Part shown: piece after piece, positions 42,295 to 52,578 of the stretch
Layout of the letters: every line of letters starts with the position of its first letter
Numbering within the stretch: the stretch's first letter is position 1
Assembly: GCA_009760885.1 (NCBI GenBank)
Contig: CM019718.1
Span: forward strand, 25,847,133 to 25,911,132
Reading direction: 5' to 3'
Origin: Achatina immaculata
Taxonomy: Eukaryota; Mollusca; Gastropoda; Stylommatophora; Achatinidae
DNA: 64,000 nucleotides
The notes under the pieces: generated by a model
Database searches by the model: none
Told to the model about the DNA's origin: nothing
What the model saw: the letters and a program-made list of their open reading frames with translations, nothing else
Position numbers and translations under genes: made by a program

Positions 42295-43424
42295 TTCCCG
42301 TGCCGTTAAACGTCACATACGGCCCGCATGGTAGCTGCCAATTTTCCTTGTTTTCCACGAGCTTTTCGACCTCATCAAAGGACTTTATGCCCATTAATTT
42401 GGCCTCTGTTAACAATGTTCCTCCTTAGAGTTTCACGCGGTCTGCCTCTTTTTCTTCGGCCTGTTGTGTTCCACTTGATAGCTTGTTTTGGGATTCTCTT
42501 ATGGTTTCTTCTCATCACGTGATCAACATATGTCCATCTCCTTTTCCTGATCACTCATGAGATTGGTTGTTGTTCAGTCATATGTCTTATTTCTGCATTG
42601 TTCTTGAATTCGTTCAACTTGATGCCGAGTATTTTCCTTAGGCATTTGCTTTAAAAAGAGTCTCCTTTCTATTTATTTAGTTGTTTTCCAGTTTTCACAT
42701 GCATAAATGAGGGTGGATATTACATTTGAATTGAATAGTCTTAACTCTGTTTGTGTGCTTATAACTTTTGAATGCCATATGTTCTCAAGATTCTTGAAAA
42801 TCGATGCTGCTTTTGACATTCTAACTTCATTTCTGCTGTCACAATTCTGGTTTATGTAGCTGCTAAGGTATGCAAATTGATCGACTTCTTCAACATCTGT
42901 CCCTTCTACGTGTATTTTTTTCATTTTGATTAATGGGAAGTTTCAATATTTTTGTTTTGTCCTTGTTAATTTCAAGTCCTTTTTTTTTTTGCTAGCCAGT
43001 GAAGATAGGCTATCTGTTTTTTCTTGCATGGAATTTACATTGTTAATGATAAGAGTTATGTCATCAGCAAAATCAAGATCTTCTAGTTGGGTCCCATGTA
43101 CCCATTCCACACATGTGTAACCTGTGCAGCATTTTGTTCATTATGATATGTATTGCAGTTCAAAAAAGCAAAGGAGGTAGTATACATCTGTTTCAATCTG
43201 GAACCATTCGTTCCCTTCTTCTGTTGTGACTGCACAGACATATCCATTGTGGGGGTCCTTAATGATATTAATGATGTTGACAGTTTTAGGTGGCATTCCA
43301 TAAAGACTTAAAATTATCCACAATGTATCTCTGTATATGCTATCAAATGTCTTTTTAAAGTCTATGAAGTTCAGTACTAATGGTTTCTGATTTTCAATAT
43401 GTTCTTCAAGTATTATTCTTAGAG
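39386..43424. repeat. tandem segmental duplication, unit 2 (4039 bp)
   Basis: Second copy of 35341-39385. It includes A 5' half (to 41343), B remnant (41353-41524), minisatellite remnant and unique DNA (41525-42262), (AT)14 and the 3' half of the truncated A element. Near-identity outside simple repeats implies a recent event, or an assembly duplication. Confidence 0.93.
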
Positions 43425-43639
43425 TAAAGATCTGGTCGAGACAGCTTCTCCCTTTTCGAAATCCTGCTCGTTTTTCTCTCATTGCGGTATCCACTATATC
43501 TTTGAGTCTATTCAAAATGATCTTTCAAAATACTTTTGACACAACTGATACTAAGGTTACTCTTCTCCAATTGTTACAGTCGCTAAGGTTGCCTTTTTTG
43601 TTTGTTTGGTATTTTAACAATGATTCATTTTTCCATTTA
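42293..43639 (-). mobile_element. LINE family A, 5'-truncated copy (third in the tandem set)
   Basis: The minus strand encodes the RT second half: AGFRKGRSCLDQIFTLRIIL, a FIDFKKTFDSIYRDTLW segment, a DFADD box (about 43057), VEEVDQFAYLSSYINQNCDS and the STLIYACENWKTTK region. Homology to the full-length copy stops at 43639 (CCATTTA then unrelated AT-rich DNA), giving a 1347-bp 5'-truncated insertion. Right of 43468 it differs from the middle copy at several sites. Confidence 0.88.
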
Positions 43640-43811
43640 TATAACATAAATAATATATAATATACTAAAGTATATTTCACGCATTAGAAAACAAATGTCT
43701 AAGGAAACTATTTGTATATTTTATGTAACGAATTCAAAATCATCGCAGAGATAAGGAAGATTAGCACAGAATAACTTGTCTCGTCAGTGACTGAAAAAAA
43801 AAAAAAAAGAG
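43640..43811. other. AT-rich spacer
   Basis: AT-rich sequence and an A run at about 43794-43809. Nothing else recognised. Confidence 0.5.
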
Positions 43812-44045
43812 AGAGATGGAAATGGACCGGCCATGTGATAAGAAGAAACAATCAGAAGATTCTAAAACAAGTTTTCAAATGGGACATAACAGGACGAATA
43901 AAAAGAAGTTGACCAGGTGAAACTCTAAAGAGAACTTTGTTGAGAGAAGCTAAACCAGTGGACACAAGATCCCTTGACGAGGCTGAAAAATTCGTCGAAA
44001 ACTGCAAAGCGAGTTCTGTGTGACGTTTAACGGCACGGCAAGGAT
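43812..44045 (+). mobile_element. LINE family A 3' fragment, diverged
   Basis: Plus-strand bases encode a decayed MEMDRPCDKKKQSEDSKTSF-like frame and, in the correct frame, RETLKRTLLREAKPVDTRSL-type residues, ending GTGTGACGTTTAACGGCACG and GCAAGGATTAAGAT. A minus-strand frame at 43852-44091 is spurious. It is preceded by an A run. Confidence 0.7.
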
Positions 44046-44530
44046 TAAGATATTTCATCCAAGATTTCTTAGACATTGCGTCTTTAATCATAAGCCTGTT
44101 TGCAGTGACAACAGCGTCTTCAGATGTTAATTACCTACGGAACAATTTATTCCAGTTAATTCTGATGTATGGTCTTCATGGGAATTTCAAATCACAGAGA
44201 AATGAAATAAAACGGTCAAATAAAAGAGTTTAAAAAACTTCCTTTCCGACAATCTGAAAGGTGTTTTAGCCGCTGGCAGAAGAAAACAAGTTTACAACAC
44301 AGTTTCTACAACGAATGAGTCAATAACTGATACAGTAAAGGAGTCTCAGTTCTGCGCGTCCGTTGACTCACTGACTTAAATAAGCGATGTCTGTCATTTT
44401 ATTCTGTCATTCAATTTTGAGGCAGCAAATATAGAAGCTGGTCTTACCTTTTCTTCCTCCTCCCCCCCCCCCAACCCTCCTTTTTCCACATGCATCTGTA
44501 TGTATTTGCTTTATGAAAAGTATAGGAGTG
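44046..44530. other. no gene seen
   Basis: Unique-looking DNA with a C homopolymer near 44462-44472. No recognised feature. Confidence 0.5.
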
Positions 44531-44670
44531 TGTACTAACATCATCATCATCATCATCAGGTGCCGTGCCGACTGGCGTTGGCTATTATGCTCCTCCAGAG
44601 TACACGATCCTTCATGCAGGCCATCAGCTCAGTTGGTGATCTCCTCTCACACCATTAGTATGTACTAACA
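44531..44670 (-). mobile_element. LINE family B, 120-bp 3' fragment with 10-bp TSD
   Basis: TGTACTAACA at 44531-44540 and 44661-44670 flanks a 120-bp insertion. It carries (ATG)5 and the C-terminal codons for [20 protein letters not shown] and ASRHGT, nearly identical to the 56.9-59.0 kb copy. It is an extremely 5'-truncated but recent-looking insertion. Confidence 0.92.
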
Positions 44671-44689
44671 AAGTTTAAATTAGTTTAAT

Positions 44690-44995
44690 CTAAAGTATGG
44701 CTTGATCTGTTATATTGATGTTCCAAAAATCTGTTAGCTTACAATGAATGTGAGAATGTAATAAAGTTTGTCTCATGTGGTTACATAAAGCAGAATGTGG
44801 AGTGTATGGAAAGAAAGGATTTATTAATTATTTACTTATTCATTTTTTTGCCTTTTCATGCACATCATGTTCAATAACAAAGGCTGAACATCTGTGACTG
44901 AATGAAAGCTGTATGATGAAGGGCAGAATGGTAGACGGGCCTGCGTGCCGAATTCTCAACCCTTTGAAAATAAAGCCCTGTTCGTTCGTTCCCCT
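44690..44995 (+). mobile_element. LINE family D 3' UTR fragment
   Basis: Contains GCTGTATGATGAAGGGCAGA, ATGGTAGACGGGCCTGCGTG and CCGAATTCTCAACCCTTTG, then AATAAAG and a short CGTT-type tail in place of AATC. It is a diverged copy or a subfamily. Confidence 0.7.
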
Positions 44996-45604
44996 GCCTT
45001 GAATGATGTATTATCTGGAAAAGGCGAAAGGAAACGCAGCGCTATCCACGAGCAAATACTTCACGACCAACTTACTTCAGGAGGGTCTCATACCACGAGG
45101 AAGGTCAACACTGAAACCCAAGGATATCTGCAACTCATCTATTAGAGATTTTTTTTCCCATTAGCCACGAGGATTGGGAATGGCTGGCGTGCCACACGGA
45201 GAACGTCTCGGCGTAAAGGTGTAGAATCATTTAACGAGGAAACAAGAGCCAAAAAAAAAAAAAAGATATAAAAAGCGCAATTGCAAAGGAAGTTGAACCT
45301 TGAGACACACAAACACTCTTTGCTACTACTGCTTCTGATAATGTCAGTCTTCCTCTTCCATCATTCTTGGACATCGGCTTGTATACTTTTGAAGTAACAG
45401 GTGGTCAGCTGGAGCTTCCGTACATCCCCATGAAGCTTCTCTTGAACGGATACAGGCCTTGGTCACATCTGTTTTCTGTCAGTCTACTATTTGTAGAATC
45501 AGTCCCTGGAGAAACTACTGATTCGCCTTCTTCAAAATCCTCTTTTATGATTAAATCTGACATAATCATTATTATTATATGTCATAAGTCGGACTTACTT
45601 GGAG
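44996..45604. other. no gene seen
   Basis: Two plus-strand frames (44945-45145 and 45367-45618) have no recognisable domain. An A run lies near 45253-45265. Confidence 0.45.
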
Positions 45605-45745
45605 AAGAGAAATTATGACAGTACTCAGAGACAAAGGATACACATGGAAGGAAAGCAGAGAATAATTCCTAGAACAGGGATGACTGGAGAGCCTTTATCC
45701 GTGGTCTATGCTCTCGAGGGAGTGAAAAGCGATGATGATAAGTCG
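45605..45745 (+). mobile_element. LINE family J (RTE-like) 3' fragment with TGA tail
   Basis: Codons read VLRDKGYTWKESRE, then after a 1-bp frame change NRDDWRAFIRGLCSRGSEKR followed by TGA TGA TAA. The LRDKGxxWxExRxxAxDRxxWRxxxxxLC layout matches RTE-like C-termini, but the residues differ from A, B, C and I, so it is a separate family. The stop is part of the (GAT)n tail. Confidence 0.65.
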
Positions 45746-46554
45746 CTGGACAGTTAGTCCTCATGATAACATGAAAGATAAGGGGGGGGGGGAGAGAAAA
45801 AAATTAGTCGAAAATTCCCGGAGCAATGATTCTCCATATATCCAGACTGCAGGACACTCAGCAGTTTAATATTTCTTTTCTGCCATAATTGTGTTCTTGT
45901 TGCCTCTTCTTCTTACCTGTCTGCTTACGCCATTAGATCTGCAGGGTGTTTCAGACATCAGTCCAGAGTAAGGTGAGAGGCCTGGGTAGCTGTCACGTTA
46001 TGTTTCAATATCAAGAACAAATATTTTCCAGGTTAGATATTTTCGAGATGTGCACACGCACAGCTGGTTGTTCTGGATATCACATGACCACATCACTTAA
46101 CTCTTCGATTTTTCAATATAGTCTTTGTCAGGTGTTGTTCCCGCCAGTTGCCGGACTATTTCATTGTATGCTTGATCCTTTCTTGTCTTGTTTAACATTT
46201 TTTTCTTAAGTGTTATTGCTAGATCCTCCTGTAATTAACTATAAATTGATAGTATTCTATAGTTTACACTGCACAGACTATATTTAAATTACATTATAAG
46301 AAATATTTCTTTACAGTAACACACGGCAAAATGAAATATTTGTGAAAGCCTTTAAATTTTTTTATTCACTGTTCCTTGTTTTCAGTGGAGAATGTAAGCC
46401 TGCTTGAAAGTATAGATCTTCTTTCTTCATGAAAGCACACTCTTAGTTCTTCTTCTTACATAAATATTTGGCTGGCGAACGTTAGCACACCAATATTGTA
46501 TTTTAAAAGTTCGCTAATTTGAATGGGAATATTTTTTTTTTAATTTTTAATCAA
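45746..46554. other. no gene seen
   Basis: Includes a G homopolymer at 45783-45792 and AT-rich DNA. A plus-strand frame at 45946-46209 has no recognised domain. Confidence 0.45.
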
Positions 46555-46850
46555 AATTCGGCGGCCTGGTTAGCTGAGTAGTTAGACACTAGGTTTACTA
46601 ATCCTGTGGTACCGGGTTCAGTCCCAGCAGTGGGACTTTTTTTTCTGGTGCACACTAAAAAGGCCCCGGGGTTTCGCCCAGACTCTAAAAATGGGTGCCA
46701 GAGAAATCTGGGAAGGTAAAGCAGCCAGGCGTGATACTGGCAACATCACACTTTCATGTGCCGAAGGTCATGGAAAATAAGGGCCTAACACCGTATTCCC
46801 CAGTATGCACTAATGGCACTGAAACGGGAATTGTACCTTTACCTTTTATC
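46555..46850 (+). mobile_element. tRNA-derived SINE
   Basis: The head reads GCGGCCTGGTTAGCTGAGTA (A box TTAGCTGAGTAGTTAGACAC) and 35-40 bases later GGTACCGGGTTCAGTCCCAG (B box GGGTTCAGTCCC), the spacing of a tRNA-like Pol III promoter. The body contains AAAAAGGCCCCGGGGTTTCG, GGTAAAGCAGCC and TCACACTTTCATGTGCCGAA. A reverse-oriented sister is at 61642-61925. The 3' end near CTTTTATCTTTTAT resembles a short tandem tail. Confidence 0.75.
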
Positions 46851-46854
46851 TTTT

Positions 46855-46936
46855 ATAATAAAAATTTGCCAGCACACCTCTCGCTCATTTGTGGTGCACC
46901 AGGGTGCGGCCGGTACAGTCTGAGAAGCACTGAATT
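46855..46936 (-). mobile_element. hAT-like MITE terminus
   Basis: On the minus strand: CAGTGCTTCTCAGACTGTAC, CGGCCGCACCCTGGTGCACC and ACAAATGAGCGAGAGGTGTG. CAGTGNTTCTCA is the usual terminal word of hAT MITEs. The other terminus is not seen, so this is a fragment. Confidence 0.5.
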
Positions 46937-47008
46937 ATGAGCGCAGACTCTATATAAAAGTACCCTTAGCCGCAACAATGATGTCTGGTAAGGAGCTCCC
47001 TCCATATA

Positions 47009-47935
47009 CGAGGGTAAGTTTAAAAGTAACCATAATTTAATTTTTTCTTAATGGAATAAACTGTACTAACATGACTGAAAACCCCCGTGTCACTTACGCT
47101 GTCCCAGCCATGCTCGACACATCTCTGTCACCGCCCCACTAATGCCTGGATTCCTCGAGGGAAAGAAATGCTCTGACTGAGTCTGTAGCCAGCTATGATT
47201 AGCCTCCTTAATGCCTTCGTCTGTACTAAACTTATTCCCATCCAGCGCCTCATCGAAAAGTCCAAATAGATGATAATAACATGGGAGAGGTCGGGCGAAT
47301 AAGGATACGGAAGACACTCCAGAGCTCAGATTCATAACTGTTGAGCTGTTGCACAAGCTGCTCGACGTCGAGGTTACCACGTTATTGCAGAAAGCCACGT
47401 TTTGAACTTATTGCAGGTTTCAAGTGCTTTTCAAGTAGATCACAGTATGCTTTCTGTGTTGAAGGTACTTCATCTGGGCATACAGTTTTCCAAGGACTGA
47501 GCCTTTACAATTTCAGAAGAGCATGAGCATCGATTTTCCCGCCAACGGAGTTGTGCTGAACTTGATTTCGTCGAGGAAGAATGACGCCAATCACTGCTGG
47601 CTGCTTTGTCTCTGGCTGGAAGTAATGTATCCAGCATTCGTATCCAGTTATTCTACGTTGCAGAAAGTCATCTCCATCAGATCTGGGGTCAGTTGTTTAG
47701 GTACCTACCTGGCTGAGACTTTTTCGACACGGCAGTGCTTCGTGACTGATGTGGTTCGCCGAGCCATAGCTAACCATCAGTTCTCCAGCCACCTCATTTA
47801 TTGTTACCTGCCTCTTTACCTGTATCATTTATTCCATTTCAATTCCTATTTGCAGTGGCATAAGGCCGGCCGAGAGCGAGCTACATCGGCGGAATCTGAC
47901 ACTCCAGTTTTAAACTTCCTGTGTCATTCATACAC
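47009..47935 (-). pseudogene. mariner-family transposase relic
   Basis: Minus-strand frames give RITGYECWIHYFQPETKQPA, AYCDLLEKHLKPAISSKRGF and, in another frame, YYHLFGLFDEALDGNKFSTD, EGIKEANHSWLQTQSEHFF. These match the mariner order (TGDETWxHxxxPExK; LLExLxxAIxxKR; YHLFGxLKxxLxGxxFxxDxxxxxAxxxWLxxQ). The first catalytic Asp of TGDETW is Tyr (TGYECW), the region holding the second Asp is deleted, and there are several frameshifts. The end near 47011 (CGAGGGTAAGTTTAAAAGTA) looks like an inverted terminal repeat; its partner was not found. It is a DNA transposon fossil. Confidence 0.8.
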
Positions 47936-49004
47936 ATGCTAGGGCGACACACGCATGTTACTATACCGCCCCTTCTTTCTGCCGAGAATATCAGCAGATT
48001 TATCACCTTCACTACCCACGAAACGAATAATCGCGCGCTGTTATTCTCTCGTTCTTGCTTCCAAGGCAGTGGCCATCTTTGATCTAGTCTGCTGACGTCA
48101 TATTTTCAAAATGGCCGACGTGTCTCCAGCCACATGCATCTAGAGATGAATGGCATAACGTATCTGAACTACAAGTCTATTGCTCGATTTAGAGGTTTTG
48201 TTTTGTTTGTTTTTTTAGCAAAATTAAGGTTAGTTTTCGCAAGACTCAAATGTAATTTTGGCACAATTTACACTTTACGGCAACGCAACAAGATTTCAGT
48301 GCAATTTTATATTTGACGATAACGCTACAGGAATCATAACATAATAATAAGAAGCACAAAAATAAAAGCCTTCGCTCCCGCTGCTGGCTCTCTCCGATTA
48401 CAAATTTGTGGCCAATTATTTCTCCCAGTAAACCGGCTTTTCCAGCTCATTTAATAACGTCATTACATTTACTTCCTGCTGGTGACCTAGTGATAAACCG
48501 TAGTAATGTCGTAAAATAATAACATTTGTTATTTGTCCACATTTCACGAACAAAATGCACCTTTTTTCAGAAGTAAACGTGTGTTTCATAATTCAGAATA
48601 TCAAGCAATTCAGGAAATGCATTCTTTGTTCTAAATTAGACTTTTATTTTTTGAGTTACGATACCGGTGTCATATTCAAACATACTTTCTCTTTATCCCT
48701 CTCTCCAGAACATTACAGTTCCCGTTACATAAAAATAACAAAAACTGCTGGAATTTGTTGTGAACTGTCTGAAGAACAAGGAAAGAATATTTTGGGGTTT
48801 TTTTTAAAACAAGTCCAATTCATTCTTAACGGAAGGGAAAAAAAAAACTTTCAATCTACTGACATATAAGTGATCTGTGTCGATTTCTATTCATCCAGAA
48901 GAAGGCTTATTTTCCAAATTATTTGATGTTTCGGTGGTGTTTTATAACTACATCGTTTTCTTTCTTCTATTTTCCTTCGGCAATATAACATTTTTCTTGG
49001 AAAT
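47936..49004. other. no gene seen
   Basis: AT-rich DNA. Frames at 48134-48316 and 48555-48869 are without recognisable motifs. Confidence 0.5.
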
Positions 49005-49353
49005 ATTTCAAACGACAACACACTCTCTCTCCCCTCCCCGGTTCCCCATCCACCATCCACAGTTAGAACCCACTGACCACATGTCACAGGTCTCTATTTA
49101 AACAGTCTCCATGTCCTACTAAATTCATTCCTGACACACACCGCCGGACAAGCCACACCTTACAATTTACAGCTAAGTACTCTTTACAAAAAATTTTTTA
49201 AAATAGTATTCATGCGAATCTATACTTTATCTCCTCTCTCTATTTCTTCGTCCTGTATGTTTTTGTATGATTAAGGGTCACGCCCAAAACGTCACAACTT
49301 TGTAATCGTTAAGTAATAAAGCTGCTCCTACTTTTTTTCCTATTTTATACATT
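49005..49353 (+). mobile_element. Penelope-like 3' UTR fragment
   Basis: Matches 5890-6240: CTCTCTCTCCCCTCCCCGGT, GTCTCTATTTAAACAGTCTC, GTATGATTAAGGGTCACGCC and TAATAAAGCTGCTCCTACTT. The hairpin word is altered (GGGTCACGCCC and AAAAC). It ends at TTTATACATT, where LINE family A sequence starts. Confidence 0.78.
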
Positions 49354-50195
49354 CTAATACAAAAATAATCTATCTGGTTTCTAGTTCTATCGTCTGGAGA
49401 TTCCATATTGTTTTATGTATCTCTTTGCGTGGGAATATTGTGCCTCCAATGACCATTCCCTCTGTCAGACATATTTCAATTAATCTTTCTCCGATCTGAT
49501 TTACCATGTCAATTCCTTCTTTCCGTATTACGTTTTAGACGTCGGTGTTATCTTTCCCTACCTTAGCGTTGAAGTCCCCCATAGCAATTAGGATGTCGTG
49601 TTTAGGGACTTTGTTAATGATTTGTTGTAACTGGTGATAGAAAGCGCATTTCACCTCATCATCCGCATCGTTCGTGGGTGCATAACACTGTATTATTGTC
49701 ATTCTTCCGTGTCTTTGGTTGTATCGTGCTCTTATTATACGACTGCACACTGGTTCCCATTCTACAAGGCTCTTTGCTGCTACATTCGACATAACAATAT
49801 CTACCCCATCCTGGTGTTTCCCATCCTCTCTGCCTGAATGTATGATTAACTTACTGTTTTCAGCTGATCTTTTACCTGCTTCTGGCCATCGCATTTCACT
49901 GATTCCCAGTACGTCTGGATGGTATCTCTCCATTTCTCTGATGACCTGAGTAGTTTTTTTTAGTGCCGCCATTGTTCTTACGTTTCAGAATCAAATCCTT
50001 GTCACATGTTTGAGGCCGACGAATGTATTCTTTGAACTCTTCGGAGTTGGCGTCCTTGATGGTCGGTTGGTTTCTTTGCGAGTTTCCGTAACGATATCTT
50101 TTTTTCCCCATCTAGAGTAGCCTCTAGATAGGTCCCAGGATAAGGTTGCTAGCCTTATGCTCAACTCTCGGTACAGGATATGTGACAGATCAAGT
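49354..50195 (-). mobile_element. LINE family A, 5' part (endonuclease domain) only
   Basis: The minus strand has the 5' end (TGTCACATATCCTGTACCGA near 50180), MGKKRYRYGNSQRNQPTIKD after a frame change, and a good endonuclease frame at 49535-49972. That frame includes DVLGISEMRWPEAGKRS, HDGVDIVMSN-like residues, QRHGRMTIIQCYAPTNDADD and HDILIAMGDFNAKVGKDNTD. It stops at the position equivalent to 36473, so the RT is missing, the opposite of the usual 5' truncation. Divergence from the full-length A copy is moderate. Confidence 0.85.
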
Positions 50196-50430
50196 GGAAC
50201 TTTGCTATTTGTGCATGCCGGCGAGAGCGTTAAAAAACTTTTGCCATCTTGCACGTCACACTGGAAGATATATATATATATATATATATATAAATGGATG
50301 ATTGTATGTATGTATGTATGTTCCAATATCACTCTGGAATACCGGAAACAATTTAAACCAAACTTGGTACACATATGACTTACGATATGGAAATGTATAA
50401 CACAGGGATATGACACCTCTATCTCCCCCA
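50196..50430. other. AT microsatellite and possible Helitron-type sequence
   Basis: (AT)n at about 50263-50292, TGTA repeats at 50304-50321, and AAACCAAACTTGGTACACAT, a word common inside Helitron-like and related elements. The assignment is weak. Confidence 0.25.
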
Positions 50431-50700
50431 GAGGATGACATTCATTCGTTCATTCATTCATTTGCAAGTCCCTTGCGGAACTTTGCCTCCCAAACAGCAC
50501 TCCTGTAGGCCTCTCGGTTGTGAGCAAGATGGCCTGCTGCTGATGTATACATTTGCAGATCATCAACGATGTCTTGCAGCCATCTTCTCCTTGGTCTTCC
50601 TCTCTTTCTTTTTCCCATTATGTACCCTTCCAAGATGGTCTTCTCTAGATTATCATGACGTTTAATGTCCAAAATATTTAAGTTTTCTCTCTTTAATCAT
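50431..50700 (-). mobile_element. LINE family C 3' end with (AATG)n tail
   Basis: Minus-strand frame 50454-50672: ILEGYIMGKRKRGRPRRRWL, QDIVDDLQMYTSAAGHLAHN and REAYRSAVWEAKFRKGLANE, with the stop TGA supplied by the GAATGAATGAATG tail (50432-50465). The coding sequence runs right into the tail, leaving no 3' UTR. It is 5'-truncated near 50700. The pattern GRPRRRWLDxIxxDL...AxxREAWRxxV is RTE-like. Confidence 0.85.
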
Positions 50701-51345
50701 ACTTTCCACTAAACTGACGGAGAACAAAAGAATGGTAAGGAAGATAATTGTGAAATTGAGCGGTGCTGGTCTAAATGCAGCGTTTGTAGCCTTCCATGGC
50801 ATGTCCAAATAATTTTGATGGTTTAAATAATGTTTGTGGTCTCTTTTTTGTTTTAATTATATGTGTAAAAATAAACTTTAACTTTGGTTTTTTTTTCCTT
50901 ATGTTTATATTAGCTTTTTATTGTACTATATAGTAGATTTCATTGGTCAGTGACAGTGCGCACTTTTCTAATTTTTTTTTCAAATTAGCTTTTCAAATTA
51001 GGCAGAGAGTGAGAGGAAGAGAGAGAGAGCGAGAGGGACAGAGGGAAAGAGGTACAGAGAGAGAGAAAGAGAAGGGAAAGCGTGAGAGGGAGACAGAGGA
51101 AGAGAGATAGAGAATGGGAGACAGAGGAAGAAAGATGGACAGAGAGAGAATGATTTGAGATCACCATGTTTCTCCCACGGACAACCTTATGTTGCTTGCT
51201 CAAGGAAGGGTTCACCCAAAAATGTATTTATTCTTGCTCCTGTAGGTGAAACTAAAAACTGTATTTATAATAAAGTTTTGAATTAAATTAATATTATACT
51301 CAATTAAGCATTTCTCCTTCCACCTGCATTTGTTTTTTCCCTTGC
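50701..51345. other. no gene seen; (GA)n tract
   Basis: Contains an imperfect (GA)n stretch at 51001-51145. Otherwise AT-rich without recognisable features. Confidence 0.55.
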
Positions 51346-51413
51346 TTCAGGCATTTGTGGAAAACCCTTGTCGAAGCCCCATGTGCCCTGGGCACTTAAG
51401 GTTCAGAGAGAGA
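51346..51413 (+). mobile_element. LINE family I (RTE-like) 3' tip
   Basis: CAGGCATTTGTGGAAAACCC, TTGTCGAAGCCCCATGTGCC and CTGGGCACTTAAGGTTCAGA with a short AG tail. It is the last ~65 bases of the 28733-28913 unit. Confidence 0.85.
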
Positions 51414-51595
51414 GATACTGAACTGGTAAAAGACTTTACTCTGCTGTATGCTGTACTTATGCTTTTAAACACCGGTAAATAAAATAACTTTGATAATACA
51501 CTATAGATAGAATTCATTCCTTTTCCTGTCTAATAGACGACTGGGATAAATAAATCACCGGGCAACGCCGGGTAATCAGCATATATGTATATATT

Positions 51596-51628
<33 letters not shown>

Positions 51629-51944
51629 TGCGCCTTGAGGATGTAAGATGGTGTCTGAAAGCGCCATTTTTCCTTCCTACAATTAGTGGGGAAAAAAAGC
51701 TTTAGTCACTTAAACACAATTATCACACACACTTCCTTCTTTTTCCACCATTATTATCTCTAGGGATGTTTGATATATAAGGCTTCAGAAGTGTTTGCCA
51801 TTATCCTAGATTCAACCAGGAGAAAACCCTAGGGGGGTTAGAGGGACAGACCGGCTCTGACACAGACAAATGGCATTTGGTGTGAACGAGGTTTCGGAAA
51901 GGCGGTTTATGAGGGGGATAACACTGGGCTTTTGGGGCTGTTCT
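51414..51944. other. no gene; Helitron-like hairpin and (TA)n
   Basis: CACCGGGCAACGCCGGGTAA near 51557-51576 can form a GC-rich hairpin, and ATCAGC follows. Similar hairpins precede the 3' terminus of Helitrons, but the CTRRT end is replaced by (AT)n at 51580-51626. Weak evidence only. Confidence 0.3.
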
Positions 51945-52578
51945 TGTATTGTGACATTTTCTCTCTGCTGCTATGTTGTGACATTTTCTCTCTGCTGCTA
52001 TGTTGTGACATTTTCTCTCTGCTGCTATGTTGTGATATTTTCTCTCTGCTGCTATGTTGTGATATTTTCTCTCTGCTGCTATGTTGTGATATTTTCTCTC
52101 TGCTGCTATGTTGTGATATTTTCTCTCTGCTGCTATGTTGTGATATTTTCTCTCTGCTGCTATGTTGTGATATTTTCTCTCTGCTGCTATGTTGTGATAT
52201 TTTCTCTCTGCTGCTATGTTGTGATATTTTCTCTCTGCTGCTATGTTGTGATATTTTCTCTCTGCTGCTATGTTGTGATATTTTCTCTCTGCTGCTATGT
52301 TGTGATATTTTCTCTCTGCTGCTATGTTGTGATATTTTCTCTCTGCTGCTATGTTGTGATATTTTCTCTCTGCTGCTATGTTGTGATATTTTCTCTCTGC
52401 TGCTATGTTGTGATATTTTCTCTCTGCTGCTATGTTGTGATATTTTCTCTCTGCTGCTATGTTGTGATATTTTCTCTCTGCTGCTATGTTGTGATATTTT
52501 CTCTCTGCTGCTATGTTGTGATATTTTCTCTCTGCTGCTATGTTGTGATATTTTCTCTCTGCTGCTATGTTGTGACAT
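51945..52578. repeat. 27-bp minisatellite, ~23 copies, highly uniform
   Basis: The unit is TGTGATATTTTCTCTCTGCT plus GCTATGT. The first three and the last unit read TGTGACATT; all interior ones read TGTGATATT. As 27 is a multiple of three it stays open in at least three frames (IFSLCCYVV, DIFSLLLCC and, on the minus strand, SQHSSREKI). These uniform 9-residue repeats are by-products, not genes. Confidence 0.97.

Noticed and set aside
35341..43424. Two LTRs of an LTR retrotransposon
   Set aside because: The repeated units are 4 kb, contiguous, contain LINE pieces and unique DNA, and share LINE breakpoints; tandem duplication by unequal crossover fits better.
46560..46640. Possible tRNA gene
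   Set aside because: A and B boxes are present but no closing acceptor stem, and the sequence continues into a SINE body with a sister copy at 61642-61925.
51540..51630. Helitron 3' end
   Set aside because: The hairpin is suggestive but the required CTRRT terminus is absent and no 5' end was seen; left as a weak note.
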